Shown here: in pieces, positions 15,576 to 24,815 of the stretch
How positions within the stretch are numbered: position 1 is the stretch's first letter
Layout of the letters: each line of letters begins with the position of its first letter
Origin: an uncultured bacterium
GTDB lineage: Bacteria > Calescibacteriota > Calescibacteriia > Calescibacteriales > Calescibacteriaceae
Reading direction: 5' to 3'
Assembly (NCBI GenBank): GCA_938036315.1
Contig: CALHPK010000009.1
Location: 186,001-250,000 of the forward strand
Length of the DNA stretch: 64,000 nucleotides
Notes under the pieces: model-generated
What the model saw: only the letters and a program-made list of their open reading frames with translations
Told to the model about the DNA's origin: nothing
The model's database searches: none
Position numbers and translations under genes: made by a program

Positions 15576-16724
15576 TTACAAATTTTCTCCATCGTGGTTC
15601 AAAAGCTTTATTAGTTTATCCCTTGCTCTTTCTATGGAGAATTCCTCTTCTGCCGTTTCCCGGGCCATCTTCCCGACAGCCTCAATATCATAATCCGAGA
15701 TTATTTTTAACATTTTCAATGAAAAAAGCTCTGGAATATAGGGCTTTTCTACTACAAACCCATTTTTTCCATCCTCAAGAACTTCTGACACTCCATTGAA
15801 CATAGATACCAAAACTGGAAGCCCCATACTCATTGATTCGGCGCAAGTTGTTGAGAATGTATTATATATGCTTGGTCTGACAAAAAGATCAGCCACAGAG
15901 AAAAAGGGTCTAAGGTCATCTTGAGGTCCAACTTCAAGTACTTCAAACGGAGAATTTTTCAAATTTCTCAATACGAATTTGTAGTATCCGAAAGGTCTTT
16001 TGCCCGCTATCAAAATCTTCACATTTTTGTTTATCTTGTAATTTTTCATGTATTGCAAAGCTTTTACAAACCATAGAAACCCCTCACGAGCAAGTTTTGT
16101 TCCAGCTGAAAACATCATAATAAAATCATCTTTGCCAAACCCGAATCTTTCTCTCCACTCCTTCCTTATACTTCTTCTTAATTTAGGATTGTACTCCTTC
16201 AGATCCACCCAGTTTCTTATTATCTTGACTTGGTACTTTGGTTTAAAGTACTTTTCTATCTCATTTTTTGCCATAACCGAATTTGCAACCACACATCCCA
16301 CAAGACCATTATGAATAATATATCTTTCAATTTCTTCTGAGATAAATGTATACGGAGAGAATAAAGATAACTTTTTGAAAAACGGATAATATTTGAGAAG
16401 ATGAAAAAAGACAGCCCTACAGGAACCTTCACCTGTAACATAAATATCGGAATCTCCTACAGGTCTCAAAAATGTTATAATTTTGTATCCTCTCTTTCGT
16501 AAATCCTTAGCTAACTTTTTTGTTGTAAGAAAATAAATGATGGGTGCAAGTGTTTTTGGTTTGTCCGGTGTTCTAAAATAATTTACCTTTATGTCAGCAT
16601 CACAACTTTTCCTCGCAAAAATTTCAACCTCATACCGCTGAGATAAAACTTTATACATATCATAAGTTATCTTCTCCATTCCACCAAATTTCCTAATCGA
16701 CTCACATATGAACGCCAACTTCAT
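15576..16724 (-). CDS. Glycosyltransferase, GT4 family (GT-B fold)
   Basis: 382 residues. The N-terminal domain starts CESIRKFGGMEK, the glycine-rich acceptor-side loop of GT4 enzymes. The C-terminal half holds the donor-binding features: MMFSAGTKLAREG, EVGPQDDLRPFFSVADLFVRPS and the E-x7-E region with TTCAESMSMGLPV. This pattern resembles WaaG-like core-oligosaccharide enzymes and polysaccharide glycosyltransferases; donor and acceptor are not readable. It acts on the cytoplasmic side of the inner membrane. It is divergent from hsp20 across a 62-bp spacer and is not in a surface-polysaccharide cluster. Confidence 0.85.
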   Translation of the reverse strand: MKLAFICESIRKFGGMEKITYDMYKVLSQRYEVEIFARKSCDADIKVNYFRTPDKPKTLAPIIYFLTTKKLAKDLRKRGYKIITFLRPVGDSDIYVTGEGSCRAVFFHLLKYYPFFKKLSLFSPYTFISEEIERYIIHNGLVGCVVANSVMAKNEIEKYFKPKYQVKIIRNWVDLKEYNPKLRRSIRKEWRERFGFGKDDFIMMFSAGTKLAREGFLWFVKALQYMKNYKINKNVKILIAGKRPFGYYKFVLRNLKNSPFEVLEVGPQDDLRPFFSVADLFVRPSIYNTFSTTCAESMSMGLPVLVSMFNGVSEVLEDGKNGFVVEKPYIPELFSLKMLKIISDYDIEAVGKMARETAEEEFSIERARDKLIKLLNHDGENL

Positions 16725-16786
16725 AACACCTTCATAAAAATTTTTGAAAATTTTTCACTTTTGCACAAAATACTAAAATTACAACT

Positions 16787-17215
16787 ATGAGCAGGGAAAG
16801 GTTTCCAAAACTTTTGTCAGAAAGCTTATCTAGGGAAATAGAAAGGGTATTTGAGGACTTTTTCCCTACATTCTCAGAAGAAAAAGGCTTCTATCCCCAC
16901 CTTGATATAGCAGAAAGCGAAAATGAAATCGTGATAAAAGCTGATGTCCCTGGTATGACCCAAAAAGATATCTCAATCGAAATACATAATGATCAACTTA
17001 TAATAAGAGGAGAGAAAAAGGAAGAAGAAGAGGTTAAGAAAAAGAATATATACATATCAGAAAGAAGATATGGCAAATTCGCAAGAAGAATAACTTTGCC
17101 TGACTACGTTGACCCTGAAAAGACAAAAGCAAAAATAAAAGATGGAGTACTTACCATAACTATACCCAAAAAAGAGGAAGTGAAACCTAAGAAAATCTCT
17201 GTCCAAATCGAGTAG
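16787..17215 (+). CDS. Small heat-shock protein, Hsp20/alpha-crystallin family
   Basis: 142 residues, normal for bacterial Hsp20. ATP-independent holdase for unfolding proteins in the cytoplasm. The alpha-crystallin domain covers about 40-140, with LDIAESENEIVIKADVPGM, the conserved ERRYGKFARRITLPDYVDP strand and the C-terminal GVLTITIPKKE. The N-terminal arm is short and rich in aromatic residues. No CIRCE-like inverted repeat is seen upstream; TACTAAAAT lies 8-16 nt before the ATG and there is no Shine-Dalgarno sequence. The probable bL35 gene follows 10 nt downstream. Confidence 0.93.
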   Translation: MSRERFPKLLSESLSREIERVFEDFFPTFSEEKGFYPHLDIAESENEIVIKADVPGMTQKDISIEIHNDQLIIRGEKKEEEEVKKKNIYISERRYGKFARRITLPDYVDPEKTKAKIKDGVLTITIPKKEEVKPKKISVQIE

Positions 17216-17225
17216 AAATAGCAAA

Positions 17226-17426
17226 ATGCCAGAAAAACAAAAAACTTCAAAAACTTTAGCAAAAAGAATAAGTATCACCAAGAATAAAAAAATAAAGTTC
17301 TGGCATTCAAATTGGAACCATTACAAAACTGGAAAACCTTCAAACTGGAAAAGGAAAATAAGAAAACCAAGTATAATAGATAAAAAAGGAATATACAAAA
17401 CTGTTCTTGAGTCCTTTATCAGATAA
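17226..17426 (+). CDS. rpmI: Probable large-subunit ribosomal protein bL35 (divergent)
   Basis: 66 residues, the size of bL35 (about 64-66), starting MPEKQKTSKTLAKRISIT, which follows the bL35 pattern MPK-x-KT...AKR...T. The middle keeps KKIKFWHSNWNHYK where bL35 has GKI...H, and later KRKIRKP matches the LRK motif. Strongly basic throughout. Several usually conserved Gly and Arg positions are changed, so it is a diverged copy or a lineage-specific form. It sits 10 nt after hsp20 and not in the usual infC-rpmI-rplT order. An unrelated small basic protein cannot be excluded. Confidence 0.6.
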   Translation: MPEKQKTSKTLAKRISITKNKKIKFWHSNWNHYKTGKPSNWKRKIRKPSIIDKKGIYKTVLESFIR

Positions 17427-17587
17427 CAGCAGGAAGAGATAACTTATTCTCACTATCTTATTGAATTTTCACATTGAGTTTATTGTTTTTTGTGTCGTAG
17501 TTGATTTTGGCAAGCAGACTGATCAGATTTATTCACTAGCGAAGATTAAAATTATCTTAAAGTATAAATTATCTTTAAATTTGATCT

Positions 17588-18100
17588 ATGAGACAGCTTG
17601 GCTCAGGCGATGTAGTAGTACCAAATGACTTTATATGTATAAGAGTTGGAGGTGAAACATATGCAGTAGAAATCGAATCTGTTGAAGGAGTGATAAGACT
17701 AAAAGAAGAAAAATCTATTCTGCCCTCTTCATCTCCACATGTAAAGGGGATTATATCACTGCGCGGAGAGGTTATACCACTTATCGACCTCGGATTGATG
17801 TTCAGCCAGAAAGATTCAGGAGATATAATAGGGAAGAAAGGGGTTCTTGTTAAAGTCTACCAGGATAAACCTCCGATATGCATACTAGGAGATGATGCTT
17901 TCATAATCTCCGGTGTTTCAAAACAGGCAGAATCTCAACCACCAAAAGTTGGAGTTAAATTCAGACAAGTCATAAAAGGAATAATAAGGGATGAAAAAAG
18001 CGGAGAAAATTTAATAATGATATTAAATCCAATTAAGGTATTTGAAATCCATCAAGAACTTTCTGGAATTAGATCAAAGCGCTCTGCTCAAGAATCTTAG
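17588..18100 (+). CDS. cheW: CheW-like chemotaxis coupling protein
   Basis: 170 residues, consistent with a single CheW domain. It should couple chemoreceptors to CheA at the cytoplasmic face of the membrane. Characteristic segments are FICIRVGGETYAVEIESVEGVIRL (strand pair), SPHVKGIISLRGEVIPLIDLG (about 55-75, the most diagnostic CheW motif) and a final helix. cheA lies about 32 kb away and no receptor gene is in the window. TTAAAT ends 7 nt before the ATG, so transcription would begin at the start codon. Confidence 0.9.
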   Translation: MRQLGSGDVVVPNDFICIRVGGETYAVEIESVEGVIRLKEEKSILPSSSPHVKGIISLRGEVIPLIDLGLMFSQKDSGDIIGKKGVLVKVYQDKPPICILGDDAFIISGVSKQAESQPPKVGVKFRQVIKGIIRDEKSGENLIMILNPIKVFEIHQELSGIRSKRSAQES

Positions 18101-18295
18101 AAATACTCAAAAATCCAAAAACCCACACTCAAAAACCTATAAAAACTTATCATATTACCTCCGTAAATATGATCAATTATCCAATCACCTGACACAACCA
18201 ACTTTCTATCTATTATTTAAAAATATATAAAAATATAATATTCTAAATTTTCGTATCAGGACTCTTTTTTACTAATTTTGTATACAAAGCTAAGT

Positions 18296-21200
18296 ATGCT
18301 TCCGCTGAGACTTGAGATAGAAGGTTTCCTATCTTATGGAGATAAACAAATTATAGATTTTGACAAACTCCTTAGCACATATGTATTTATAATACAGGGG
18401 AAAACGGGAGCTGGAAAATCATCAATACTAGATGGTATAACCTTCGCTTTATATGGAAAAATCCCCCGCTTTGGAAGAGAAAAAGTAGGAGAACTCGCTA
18501 TAAACCATGGATGCAAAAGAGCAACGGTCTCACTTGAGATAGAAACAGAAGACACATCAGGCAGACAGAGAGTATACAAGATAACCAGAACTATCGAAAA
18601 GTATTCCCAAACCAAAAAAATCTCAGAATTGGAAATAAAGTACAGATACCCTGAAGATAGCAACTGGTATAATGTCAGGGCAGGAAGTATAAACGAAAAG
18701 GAGAAAATCATAGAGGAAAAGATCATAGGGATACCATATGACATATTTATCAAAACGGTGATTCTCCCACAGGGCAGATTTGCTGAATTCCTCCTTTCAA
18801 CTCCTACAGAAAGAACCTTAATTATTCTAAAACTAACTGGACTTGACGATAAAATAGAAACAATAAAAAAACATATCTCAGAAAAAATCAAAATTTGCAA
18901 GCTAGATTATGAAAAATATGAACTAAAAATTAAGGAACTAAAAGATATAACGCAAGATCTTGTAGCTAAAATCCAAGATGAAATCGACAAAATCCTACTA
19001 CATCTCCATACAGAAGAAGATAAGATGCAAAAAATAGAAACAGAACTAAGACAAAAGCAAATTCTTCATAACAATATCGAAGGTCTTATCAGTCTATTAG
19101 AAAAAGCTCTGAAAATCTTAAACAATATAGAAAGTAATAAAAAATTGATAACAAAAATCGAAGACGAACTCAAAAGAATTCATCTTGATCTTGATAAAAC
19201 AAAAAATCTGAGAGACTTTCTCAGATCTTTTTTGAACAGAATCGAAAACTCTAATATAGAGCAGATTAGAACCTGCACTGATGATCTTATTCAAATACTA
19301 AATAAACTTAGAGAGATCAACACCTCATTCATCATAGAAGCTAAAAATCTGAAAGAAAAGATACTACGTATCTTGAACATAAATAATGAAAGATCAAAAA
19401 TAGAAAATGATATAAAAAAAATCGAGAAAGAATTACCAGCCATTACAATCGGGGAATCGGAACTACAAACCATCTCAAAAGCTTTGAGCACCTTGAAATC
19501 TATTCTCAGAGAGGAGGAAATGATCTTAGATGAAAAAACAAAAATTAACAATGACCTAGAAACTGCAATAAGTAAAAAATCAACATTAGAAAAGATAGTA
19601 GCAGAAAAGCGCTACGAATCTTTAAAAATACAGGAAGAGATTAATTCCCTTGAAAAGCAGATAGAACAAGCTTCTATAGAAGATATGGCCAACTCGATTA
19701 GATCAAAATTAAAAGACGAAGATATATGTCCTGTATGTGAAAATACTTTCAGAATCAAAGAAAAATGGAAAAGAATTATGAATGGAAAATCAATTATGGA
19801 AAAGCTCAAAAATGAATACAGAGAAAAAAGTAAAATACAAAGAGACATAGAAAACGAAATCAACTCAAAAGAAGGACAGATCAAAACATACATAGAAAGA
19901 ATAAACGATCTGAAAATAAGAAAAGATGAATTACAAAAAAAATACGATAGAATATCAACTGAAAAAGAACAAACAATAAAGATAATATCACAATATACCG
20001 AAAATTCAAAAATTGAAGCTCTCCAAAAGTTCCTTATAACAATCGAAGATCTTTTCATCGATCATAAAATCAAGGAGAATATGTTAAGCTCACTCATAGA
20101 AGAATTTGATCGATTAATCAAACTCAAAAGAAACCAAGAAACTCTCTACACAAAGCTAAAAGAAATTGAAAAACAAAATGAAGAATTCCATTCTGATATA
20201 AAAAATTCTTACATAAAACTTGGCAACATTCAAAACCTTCTCGACTCTTTATTCACAACCGAAATAAATAAAATATTTCAGAGATTTACCTCAGCCCTGA
20301 ACCAAATATCATCAGAAATCGAATCTTATATAAAGCTAATTCCACAGTTTGATGATGTTAAAGAGTACCTTCAAAATATCTCCGAAATCATCAATCAAAT
20401 TGAACTCAATATTTCAGATGAAAAAATTTCATCTATCAAAGATAGATTCGACTTATATTTTGAAGAAATCAAAAACTTGTGGAGAATTCCAGATTTCGAA
20501 AACATAGAAAAGCAGATCAATATAATAGAAACAAAAATACTTCAAGAAGTAGATCTCTTTGAAAGTTTTCCTAAAAATACAAAAAAAATAATCAATATTT
20601 TCTATGAGCTACGAAAACTCATAAATAATAAAGTTAGAGACTTTGAAAATCGATTTGAGACCTTAAACGAAAATTATCAAAATTTACACCTGAGAAGAAG
20701 TAATCTGGAATCAGAAGTAAAAATAGGGATAAAAAACCTAAAAGAGCTGATTGATGCAATAGCAAAACAAAAAAGCAACATAGTTGGAGAAAATGAAATT
20801 ATACCTGAAGATATAGAGAGACTATCAGACATACTCTCGAAGGCTAAAAATTCTCTGAACTCAGAAAAAGAAATTTTACTCAATACTATATCGGCAATTG
20901 AAAAGGAGAAAAATTCAATACTGAAAAAAATTGAAGAACTAAACATAGCAAAGGGGAAGAAACTATCTGAACTTGAGTTCTGTAAGGAGAAGCTTAAGGA
21001 AAAAGAAGAAGCTGAAAAAATACTTCCAAGCATAACAAAAGAAATAGAAATATTGGATACAATCCTTTCAGATTTTACAGATGCAAGAGGCAAATTAGAA
21101 TTGGACTTCAGAAATTACATCACAAGTTTCATAATTGAGCAAATAGTAAGCTATGCCTCTGAAATTTTCGAGAAGTTATCCGGAGGCAGATATTCTTTTG

Positions 21201-21550
21201 AGCTTGTAAACAAAGAAATAAAAATAAGAGATTCCTATTTTAATGTTCTAAGAGAAACAAAAAGTTTAAGTGGTGGAGAAACATTCATAGCGTCTCTGTC
21301 ACTATCATTAGGTCTTGCACAGTATATGATCGGTTCGGCAAAATTCAGATGCTTCTTTATTGATGAAGGATTCGGCTCACTCGATGATGAATCAATCGAA
21401 TTAGTATCGGTAGCGCTAGAAAAATTAGCATCCGAAGGTTTCAGACTCGGAATAATAACTCATGTTGACAGCATGAAAAAGCTCGACTTCTTCTCAAAAA
21501 TTCACGTTGAAAAAATAAATGGGAAATCTGTAATAAATTTACAACAATAG
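18296..21550 (+). CDS. sbcC: SbcC/Rad50-type SMC-like ATPase
   Basis: 1084 residues from ATG 18296; a TTG at 18278 would add six. ATPase partner of the SbcD/Mre11 nuclease, acting on DNA ends and hairpins. The N-terminal head has Walker A GKTGAGKSS (about 36-44) after LEIEGFLSYGDKQ. Two long coiled-coil arms flank the zinc-hook motif Cys-Pro-Val-Cys at about residue 478. The C-terminal head carries the ABC signature SLSGGETFIASLSLSLG and Walker B FFIDEGFGSLDD. Length and architecture are typical of SbcC. No sbcD lies on either side, which is unusual. The arms are extremely Lys/Ile/Glu-rich. Confidence 0.94.
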   Translation: MLPLRLEIEGFLSYGDKQIIDFDKLLSTYVFIIQGKTGAGKSSILDGITFALYGKIPRFGREKVGELAINHGCKRATVSLEIETEDTSGRQRVYKITRTIEKYSQTKKISELEIKYRYPEDSNWYNVRAGSINEKEKIIEEKIIGIPYDIFIKTVILPQGRFAEFLLSTPTERTLIILKLTGLDDKIETIKKHISEKIKICKLDYEKYELKIKELKDITQDLVAKIQDEIDKILLHLHTEEDKMQKIETELRQKQILHNNIEGLISLLEKALKILNNIESNKKLITKIEDELKRIHLDLDKTKNLRDFLRSFLNRIENSNIEQIRTCTDDLIQILNKLREINTSFIIEAKNLKEKILRILNINNERSKIENDIKKIEKELPAITIGESELQTISKALSTLKSILREEEMILDEKTKINNDLETAISKKSTLEKIVAEKRYESLKIQEEINSLEKQIEQASIEDMANSIRSKLKDEDICPVCENTFRIKEKWKRIMNGKSIMEKLKNEYREKSKIQRDIENEINSKEGQIKTYIERINDLKIRKDELQKKYDRISTEKEQTIKIISQYTENSKIEALQKFLITIEDLFIDHKIKENMLSSLIEEFDRLIKLKRNQETLYTKLKEIEKQNEEFHSDIKNSYIKLGNIQNLLDSLFTTEINKIFQRFTSALNQISSEIESYIKLIPQFDDVKEYLQNISEIINQIELNISDEKISSIKDRFDLYFEEIKNLWRIPDFENIEKQINIIETKILQEVDLFESFPKNTKKIINIFYELRKLINNKVRDFENRFETLNENYQNLHLRRSNLESEVKIGIKNLKELIDAIAKQKSNIVGENEIIPEDIERLSDILSKAKNSLNSEKEILLNTISAIEKEKNSILKKIEELNIAKGKKLSELEFCKEKLKEKEEAEKILPSITKEIEILDTILSDFTDARGKLELDFRNYITSFIIEQIVSYASEIFEKLSGGRYSFELVNKEIKIRDSYFNVLRETKSLSGGETFIASLSLSLGLAQYMIGSAKFRCFFIDEGFGSLDDESIELVSVALEKLASEGFRLGIITHVDSMKKLDFFSKIHVEKINGKSVINLQQ

Positions 21551-21558
21551 CAAGAACA

Positions 21559-22920
21559 TCAAAATCTCGAGGCAAAAAACAAAGATAAAGATACGTTAAA
21601 AAACCTCCCTCTTAAAAATCTCGGAACGAATGGATCAGGTGATATATCTGGATTTATCATCAGGTAACCCGTCAGAGATAATCCCAAGGTTTTTGATCCG
21701 CCGTCAAAATCGAAAGCCACTTGAGGTCCAAATTCATAAATTTTCTCCTGCAAGTCGTATCCTTCACCAGCCCATCTTCTCACGTAATGAAACCTCAGAG
21801 CTAAATACCAGCCTTCAAAATTTCTTATAAACTTCACCCACAAATCATCCGAAAATGGACCGGCATGCTCCCCTGTGTAGTATTCAAGAACTCTCATGGG
21901 ATACCCATGATGATCATAAAATGGTCTTATTTTATTCGTCCAGGTATATTCCGCTACAAAACCAAATTTCCTTGTTCTACCTATTAAACCAACAATCCAG
22001 GCAACATCGGTAAATGACCAAGGTATAGGTAAACATCTTTTGAGACTGACATCTTCAACCTGCCAACATGTAATTATATCATCTGCTCCATACTCAAAAT
22101 AACCCCTCAGTTCATCAAAGTAGCCAACGCCGAAGTAGTTCAGTAAATCAGAGAAATTCACAACTCCAAAAACTTCTGCCATCTGATTTGTGTCTCTGGA
22201 TAACCAGTAGTCAACACACTTTCGTTTCTCCAACTCATCTAGACCCTCACACAAGGCAGTAGCATTTTCGTATTTCGCAGTGAATAGATCGATATAATTT
22301 CTCAAACTCTTCGGGGAATAACCACCCTCTCCATTAAACATTATGGTTCTTGAAGCTCCAAATTTCAGAAAATATATTTCCCAGTCGAACCTCATAGGAA
22401 TTATCTTGGGATTCCGGAAAGGATGTGTTCTATCATTTACAAAAATAAGACCTGTCAGGAGATAAATACTTCCAAAACAAAAATCCCCCAAACAGGGAAG
22501 CTCCAGTTCTTTTATCTCAAATGATACAAAATCCTGCGGAGGGATATTATGTGATATAAGTAAAGAATTATGAATTCCGGGTCCAAGCTGAATCGTATCT
22601 CTCCCACCTGATACAGAGATAAATCTATATCTGAACTGCGAGAGGAATCTATGAAGGTATAATGATTCTCTCTCGGGAGGATATGATATAAAAGGCTCGG
22701 AGATAATTCTTGTTCCAATTTTTTCATCGCCCAATTCAATACCCACAAGGACAGAATTCTTGAAGTTAAATCCCTTTCTTATAGAAAAACCTTCAAACTC
22801 TGGAAACAGAATTTGATCCTGTATCCCAAGTCTATCTTTGCCATTTCCTGAATAAAAAGTTACATTATTCCTCAGCTCAACGCTCACCTGCGAAATCAAG
22901 ACAATAGCTATAGCTATCAT
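21559..22920 (-). CDS. Outer-membrane protein, Wzi (capsule assembly) family-like
   Basis: 453 residues. N-terminal hydrophobic segment (MIAIAIVLISQVSV) consistent with a short signal peptide, then barrel-like strands ending in FFASRF with a terminal Phe. The segment GGRDTIQLGPGIHNSLLISHN (about 105-125, split here for length) resembles the conserved Wzi region that reads G(R)-x-Q-W-GPG...LLLS-N. Wzi anchors capsular polysaccharide on the outer membrane. Two Cys pairs may form disulfides. It is convergent with sbcC, 8 bp away. Glycosyltransferase and flippase genes elsewhere in the window support polysaccharide export. Family call moderately sure. Confidence 0.65.
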   Translation of the reverse strand: MIAIAIVLISQVSVELRNNVTFYSGNGKDRLGIQDQILFPEFEGFSIRKGFNFKNSVLVGIELGDEKIGTRIISEPFISYPPERESLYLHRFLSQFRYRFISVSGGRDTIQLGPGIHNSLLISHNIPPQDFVSFEIKELELPCLGDFCFGSIYLLTGLIFVNDRTHPFRNPKIIPMRFDWEIYFLKFGASRTIMFNGEGGYSPKSLRNYIDLFTAKYENATALCEGLDELEKRKCVDYWLSRDTNQMAEVFGVVNFSDLLNYFGVGYFDELRGYFEYGADDIITCWQVEDVSLKRCLPIPWSFTDVAWIVGLIGRTRKFGFVAEYTWTNKIRPFYDHHGYPMRVLEYYTGEHAGPFSDDLWVKFIRNFEGWYLALRFHYVRRWAGEGYDLQEKIYEFGPQVAFDFDGGSKTLGLSLTGYLMINPDISPDPFVPRFLRGRFFNVSLSLFFASRF

Positions 22921-22943
22921 ATTTGAATTACTTTACTATTTAA

Positions 22944-23543
22944 TCAGAAGTTTATTTTTATAGTTTCCATCTTGGTAAAATTTTGGGGGAACACATAATC
23001 AGGTTCAAGTTTAGATATTTCAGACGGATGGAAAAATTTTCCATCTTTTATTCTCGATATCAGATACAAATATTTAGCCCCCAGTTCATATTCATATAAT
23101 GGAATGACCAAATTTCTCACCCGCTCAACATAAATTTTACAAAAATATAAATCTGAATATTCAGCTACATAGTACACATCTTTCACACCGGTAGGTATAT
23201 ATATTTTAGAATTGGGAATGCCTCTTTCTTTGAGATATAGATATAGCCAATCAAAAGTCGAATACGTAAAAACGGGAATCTTCAGAGAATATGATATACC
23301 CTTGATATATGATACAAGAACTCTCAGGGATGTAAATGAACCTGGGCCAGATCCTATGACTATTTTTTTCAAATCCGCAAAATTAATTTGCGATAAGCTC
23401 AACGCTCTTCCGACAAGATCTGGCAAAATTCTAGAAGCTGGAACCTTCCCCGCATAAGATAAAAAAATCTCTAAATTCCTCTCATCTCCCAAAGCTACAG
23501 ATAGCGCCCCAGGATAGCTAAACTCTACAAATAGATTCCCCAC
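22944..23543 (-). CDS. tsaB: TsaB, tRNA t6A synthesis accessory protein
   Basis: 199 residues. TsaB is the inactive partner of TsaD in the complex forming N6-threonylcarbamoyl-adenosine at position 37 of tRNAs. The diagnostic GSGPGSFTSLRV lies at about 65-76 (usually GPGSFTGLR), followed by IKGISYSLKIPVFTYSTFDWL. The N-terminal ASKHA strand is degenerate, as is usual in TsaB. The start codon is GTG; TATAAT on the minus strand (complement of 23549-23554) ends only 5 nt before it, predicting a leaderless message. No tsaD or tsaE is nearby. Confidence 0.85.
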   Translation of the reverse strand: MGNLFVEFSYPGALSVALGDERNLEIFLSYAGKVPASRILPDLVGRALSLSQINFADLKKIVIGSGPGSFTSLRVLVSYIKGISYSLKIPVFTYSTFDWLYLYLKERGIPNSKIYIPTGVKDVYYVAEYSDLYFCKIYVERVRNLVIPLYEYELGAKYLYLISRIKDGKFFHPSEISKLEPDYVFPQNFTKMETIKINF

Positions 23544-23574
23544 AAATTATTATATATATGATGAAATTTATAAG

Positions 23575-23640
23575 GATCATCAAAATCATAATTCTTCGAT
23601 CATCAAAATCATAATTCTTCTATGAAAATCACAATTCTTC
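23575..23640. repeat. 23-bp tandem duplication plus a degenerate third copy
   Basis: The same 23 bp occur at 23575-23597 and 23598-23620, followed by a diverged 20-bp third copy (23621-23640) ending in the same AATTCTTC. It lies in the spacer between tsaB and the ArsA-like gene, just upstream of tsaB's promoter. The rest of the 264-bp spacer shows only AT-rich sequence. Confidence 0.9.
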
Positions 23641-23807
23641 TATGCCTCTTACATCCCATAAAATTTCCCTGAAAGACAACTGACGGAACTTATTCACCAA
23701 AGCTGAGTTAGTTAATTTCATAAGGTACAAAATTTTTACCAAATACAAAACAAATACAAAACAGAAAATACTAAAGTTTTATCCCGAAGTGATAAATCTC
23801 ACTATCT

Positions 23808-24809
23808 ATGAAGTTTATTTTCTTTTTGGGACCTGGCGGAGTTGGCAAAACGACAATATCAGCTGGAGCCGGCCTCTCCCTGAGCAGACTAGGGAAGACA
23901 CTAGTTATAACCGTAGATCCAGCTAAAAGATTAAGCTCAGCTCTTGGTATACCACTTGACACAATAAGTAAAATTTCAGAAAATCTCTGGGCTACTCAGA
24001 TTGATAAAAAAAAATATTTTGAAGAGTTTTTAGAAGAAAAGGGATTGACAACATTATCACAAACAAACCTTTTCAAAATTGCAGCCGATCTTCTCCCATC
24101 AGACGAGTATTCAGCCTTCCTCAAAATAGTGAAAATATATGAAAACGAAGATTTTGATTTTGTTGTTGTTGATACTCCACCATCTACAAAATTCATCTTA
24201 TTCATAGACGCTCCACAGAAAGTTCTAAATCTGTTCGAAACAGATGTTATCAAATACCTTATTAATATAGTCGTTTTCTCTGGAGAAAAATTATCTGGAC
24301 CAATCTCACTGGCTGGGAGGATTCTCGGAGGAAGTTTTGTGATTGAATTCGCTAAGTTCCTATCAAATTTGAAAGATGTATTCTCTGATATGCTCGAAAT
24401 AGCTAAGAAAGCCGAACTTATTACTAAAAATAAGAATTTGTCTCGCTTCATCGGAGTTTCTTCTCCATACGATGGGAAAATAGATGAGCTCATAAATATG
24501 CTAAATATGCTTGAAGAAAGAAAAATAGAAATCTCCGATATATTTATTAATAGATCTTTGAAGTTCTCAGAAGATGGAATTATAGAAAACTCACCAGAGA
24601 GCATACAAAAATTTCACAAAAAGCTCATAAAACTCTCAAATAATATAGAATCGGAAGTAAAGAAATTGAAAAGGTTCAGAATACCTATTCATTTTCTACA
24701 TGAATACTTCAGTGACATAACTTCACTATCTTCTATCTCAGATTTTGCAAATAAATCAGGTTTAGGAAAGTACGTAGAAGATATAGTAAAATCTTGGCAA
24801 AGAGAGTGA
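23808..24809 (+). CDS. ArsA/Get3-family ATPase
   Basis: 333 residues, a single-ATPase-domain member of the ArsA/GET3 SIMIBI family. Deviant Walker A GPGGVGKTTISAG is at about residues 8-20, the switch I segment VDPAKRLSSALG follows, and FVVVDTPPSTKFI is the switch II/Walker B. The Cys ligands for arsenite in true ArsA are not evident, and no arsenic genes are nearby, so arsenite export is unlikely; many bacteria carry such ATPases with unknown clients. The C-terminal third is helical and charged. GATAAA ends 11 nt before the ATG. Confidence 0.85.
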   Translation: MKFIFFLGPGGVGKTTISAGAGLSLSRLGKTLVITVDPAKRLSSALGIPLDTISKISENLWATQIDKKKYFEEFLEEKGLTTLSQTNLFKIAADLLPSDEYSAFLKIVKIYENEDFDFVVVDTPPSTKFILFIDAPQKVLNLFETDVIKYLINIVVFSGEKLSGPISLAGRILGGSFVIEFAKFLSNLKDVFSDMLEIAKKAELITKNKNLSRFIGVSSPYDGKIDELINMLNMLEERKIEISDIFINRSLKFSEDGIIENSPESIQKFHKKLIKLSNNIESEVKKLKRFRIPIHFLHEYFSDITSLSSISDFANKSGLGKYVEDIVKSWQRE

Positions 24810-24815
24810 AGAGTA

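Noticed and set aside
17490-17530. Possible sigma-54 promoter (TTGGCAAG...) upstream of cheW
   Set aside because: There is no GC dinucleotide at the required 10-bp distance.
18042-18230. 62-codon ORF after cheW
   Set aside because: Starts inside cheW in another frame, Asn/Lys/Ser-rich, no domain or plausible start; most likely not coding.
23772-23796. Possible sigma-28 promoter (TAAA...GTGATAA) before the ArsA-like gene
   Set aside because: The spacer is 12-13 bp where sigma-28 needs about 15, and the downstream box lacks the GCC.
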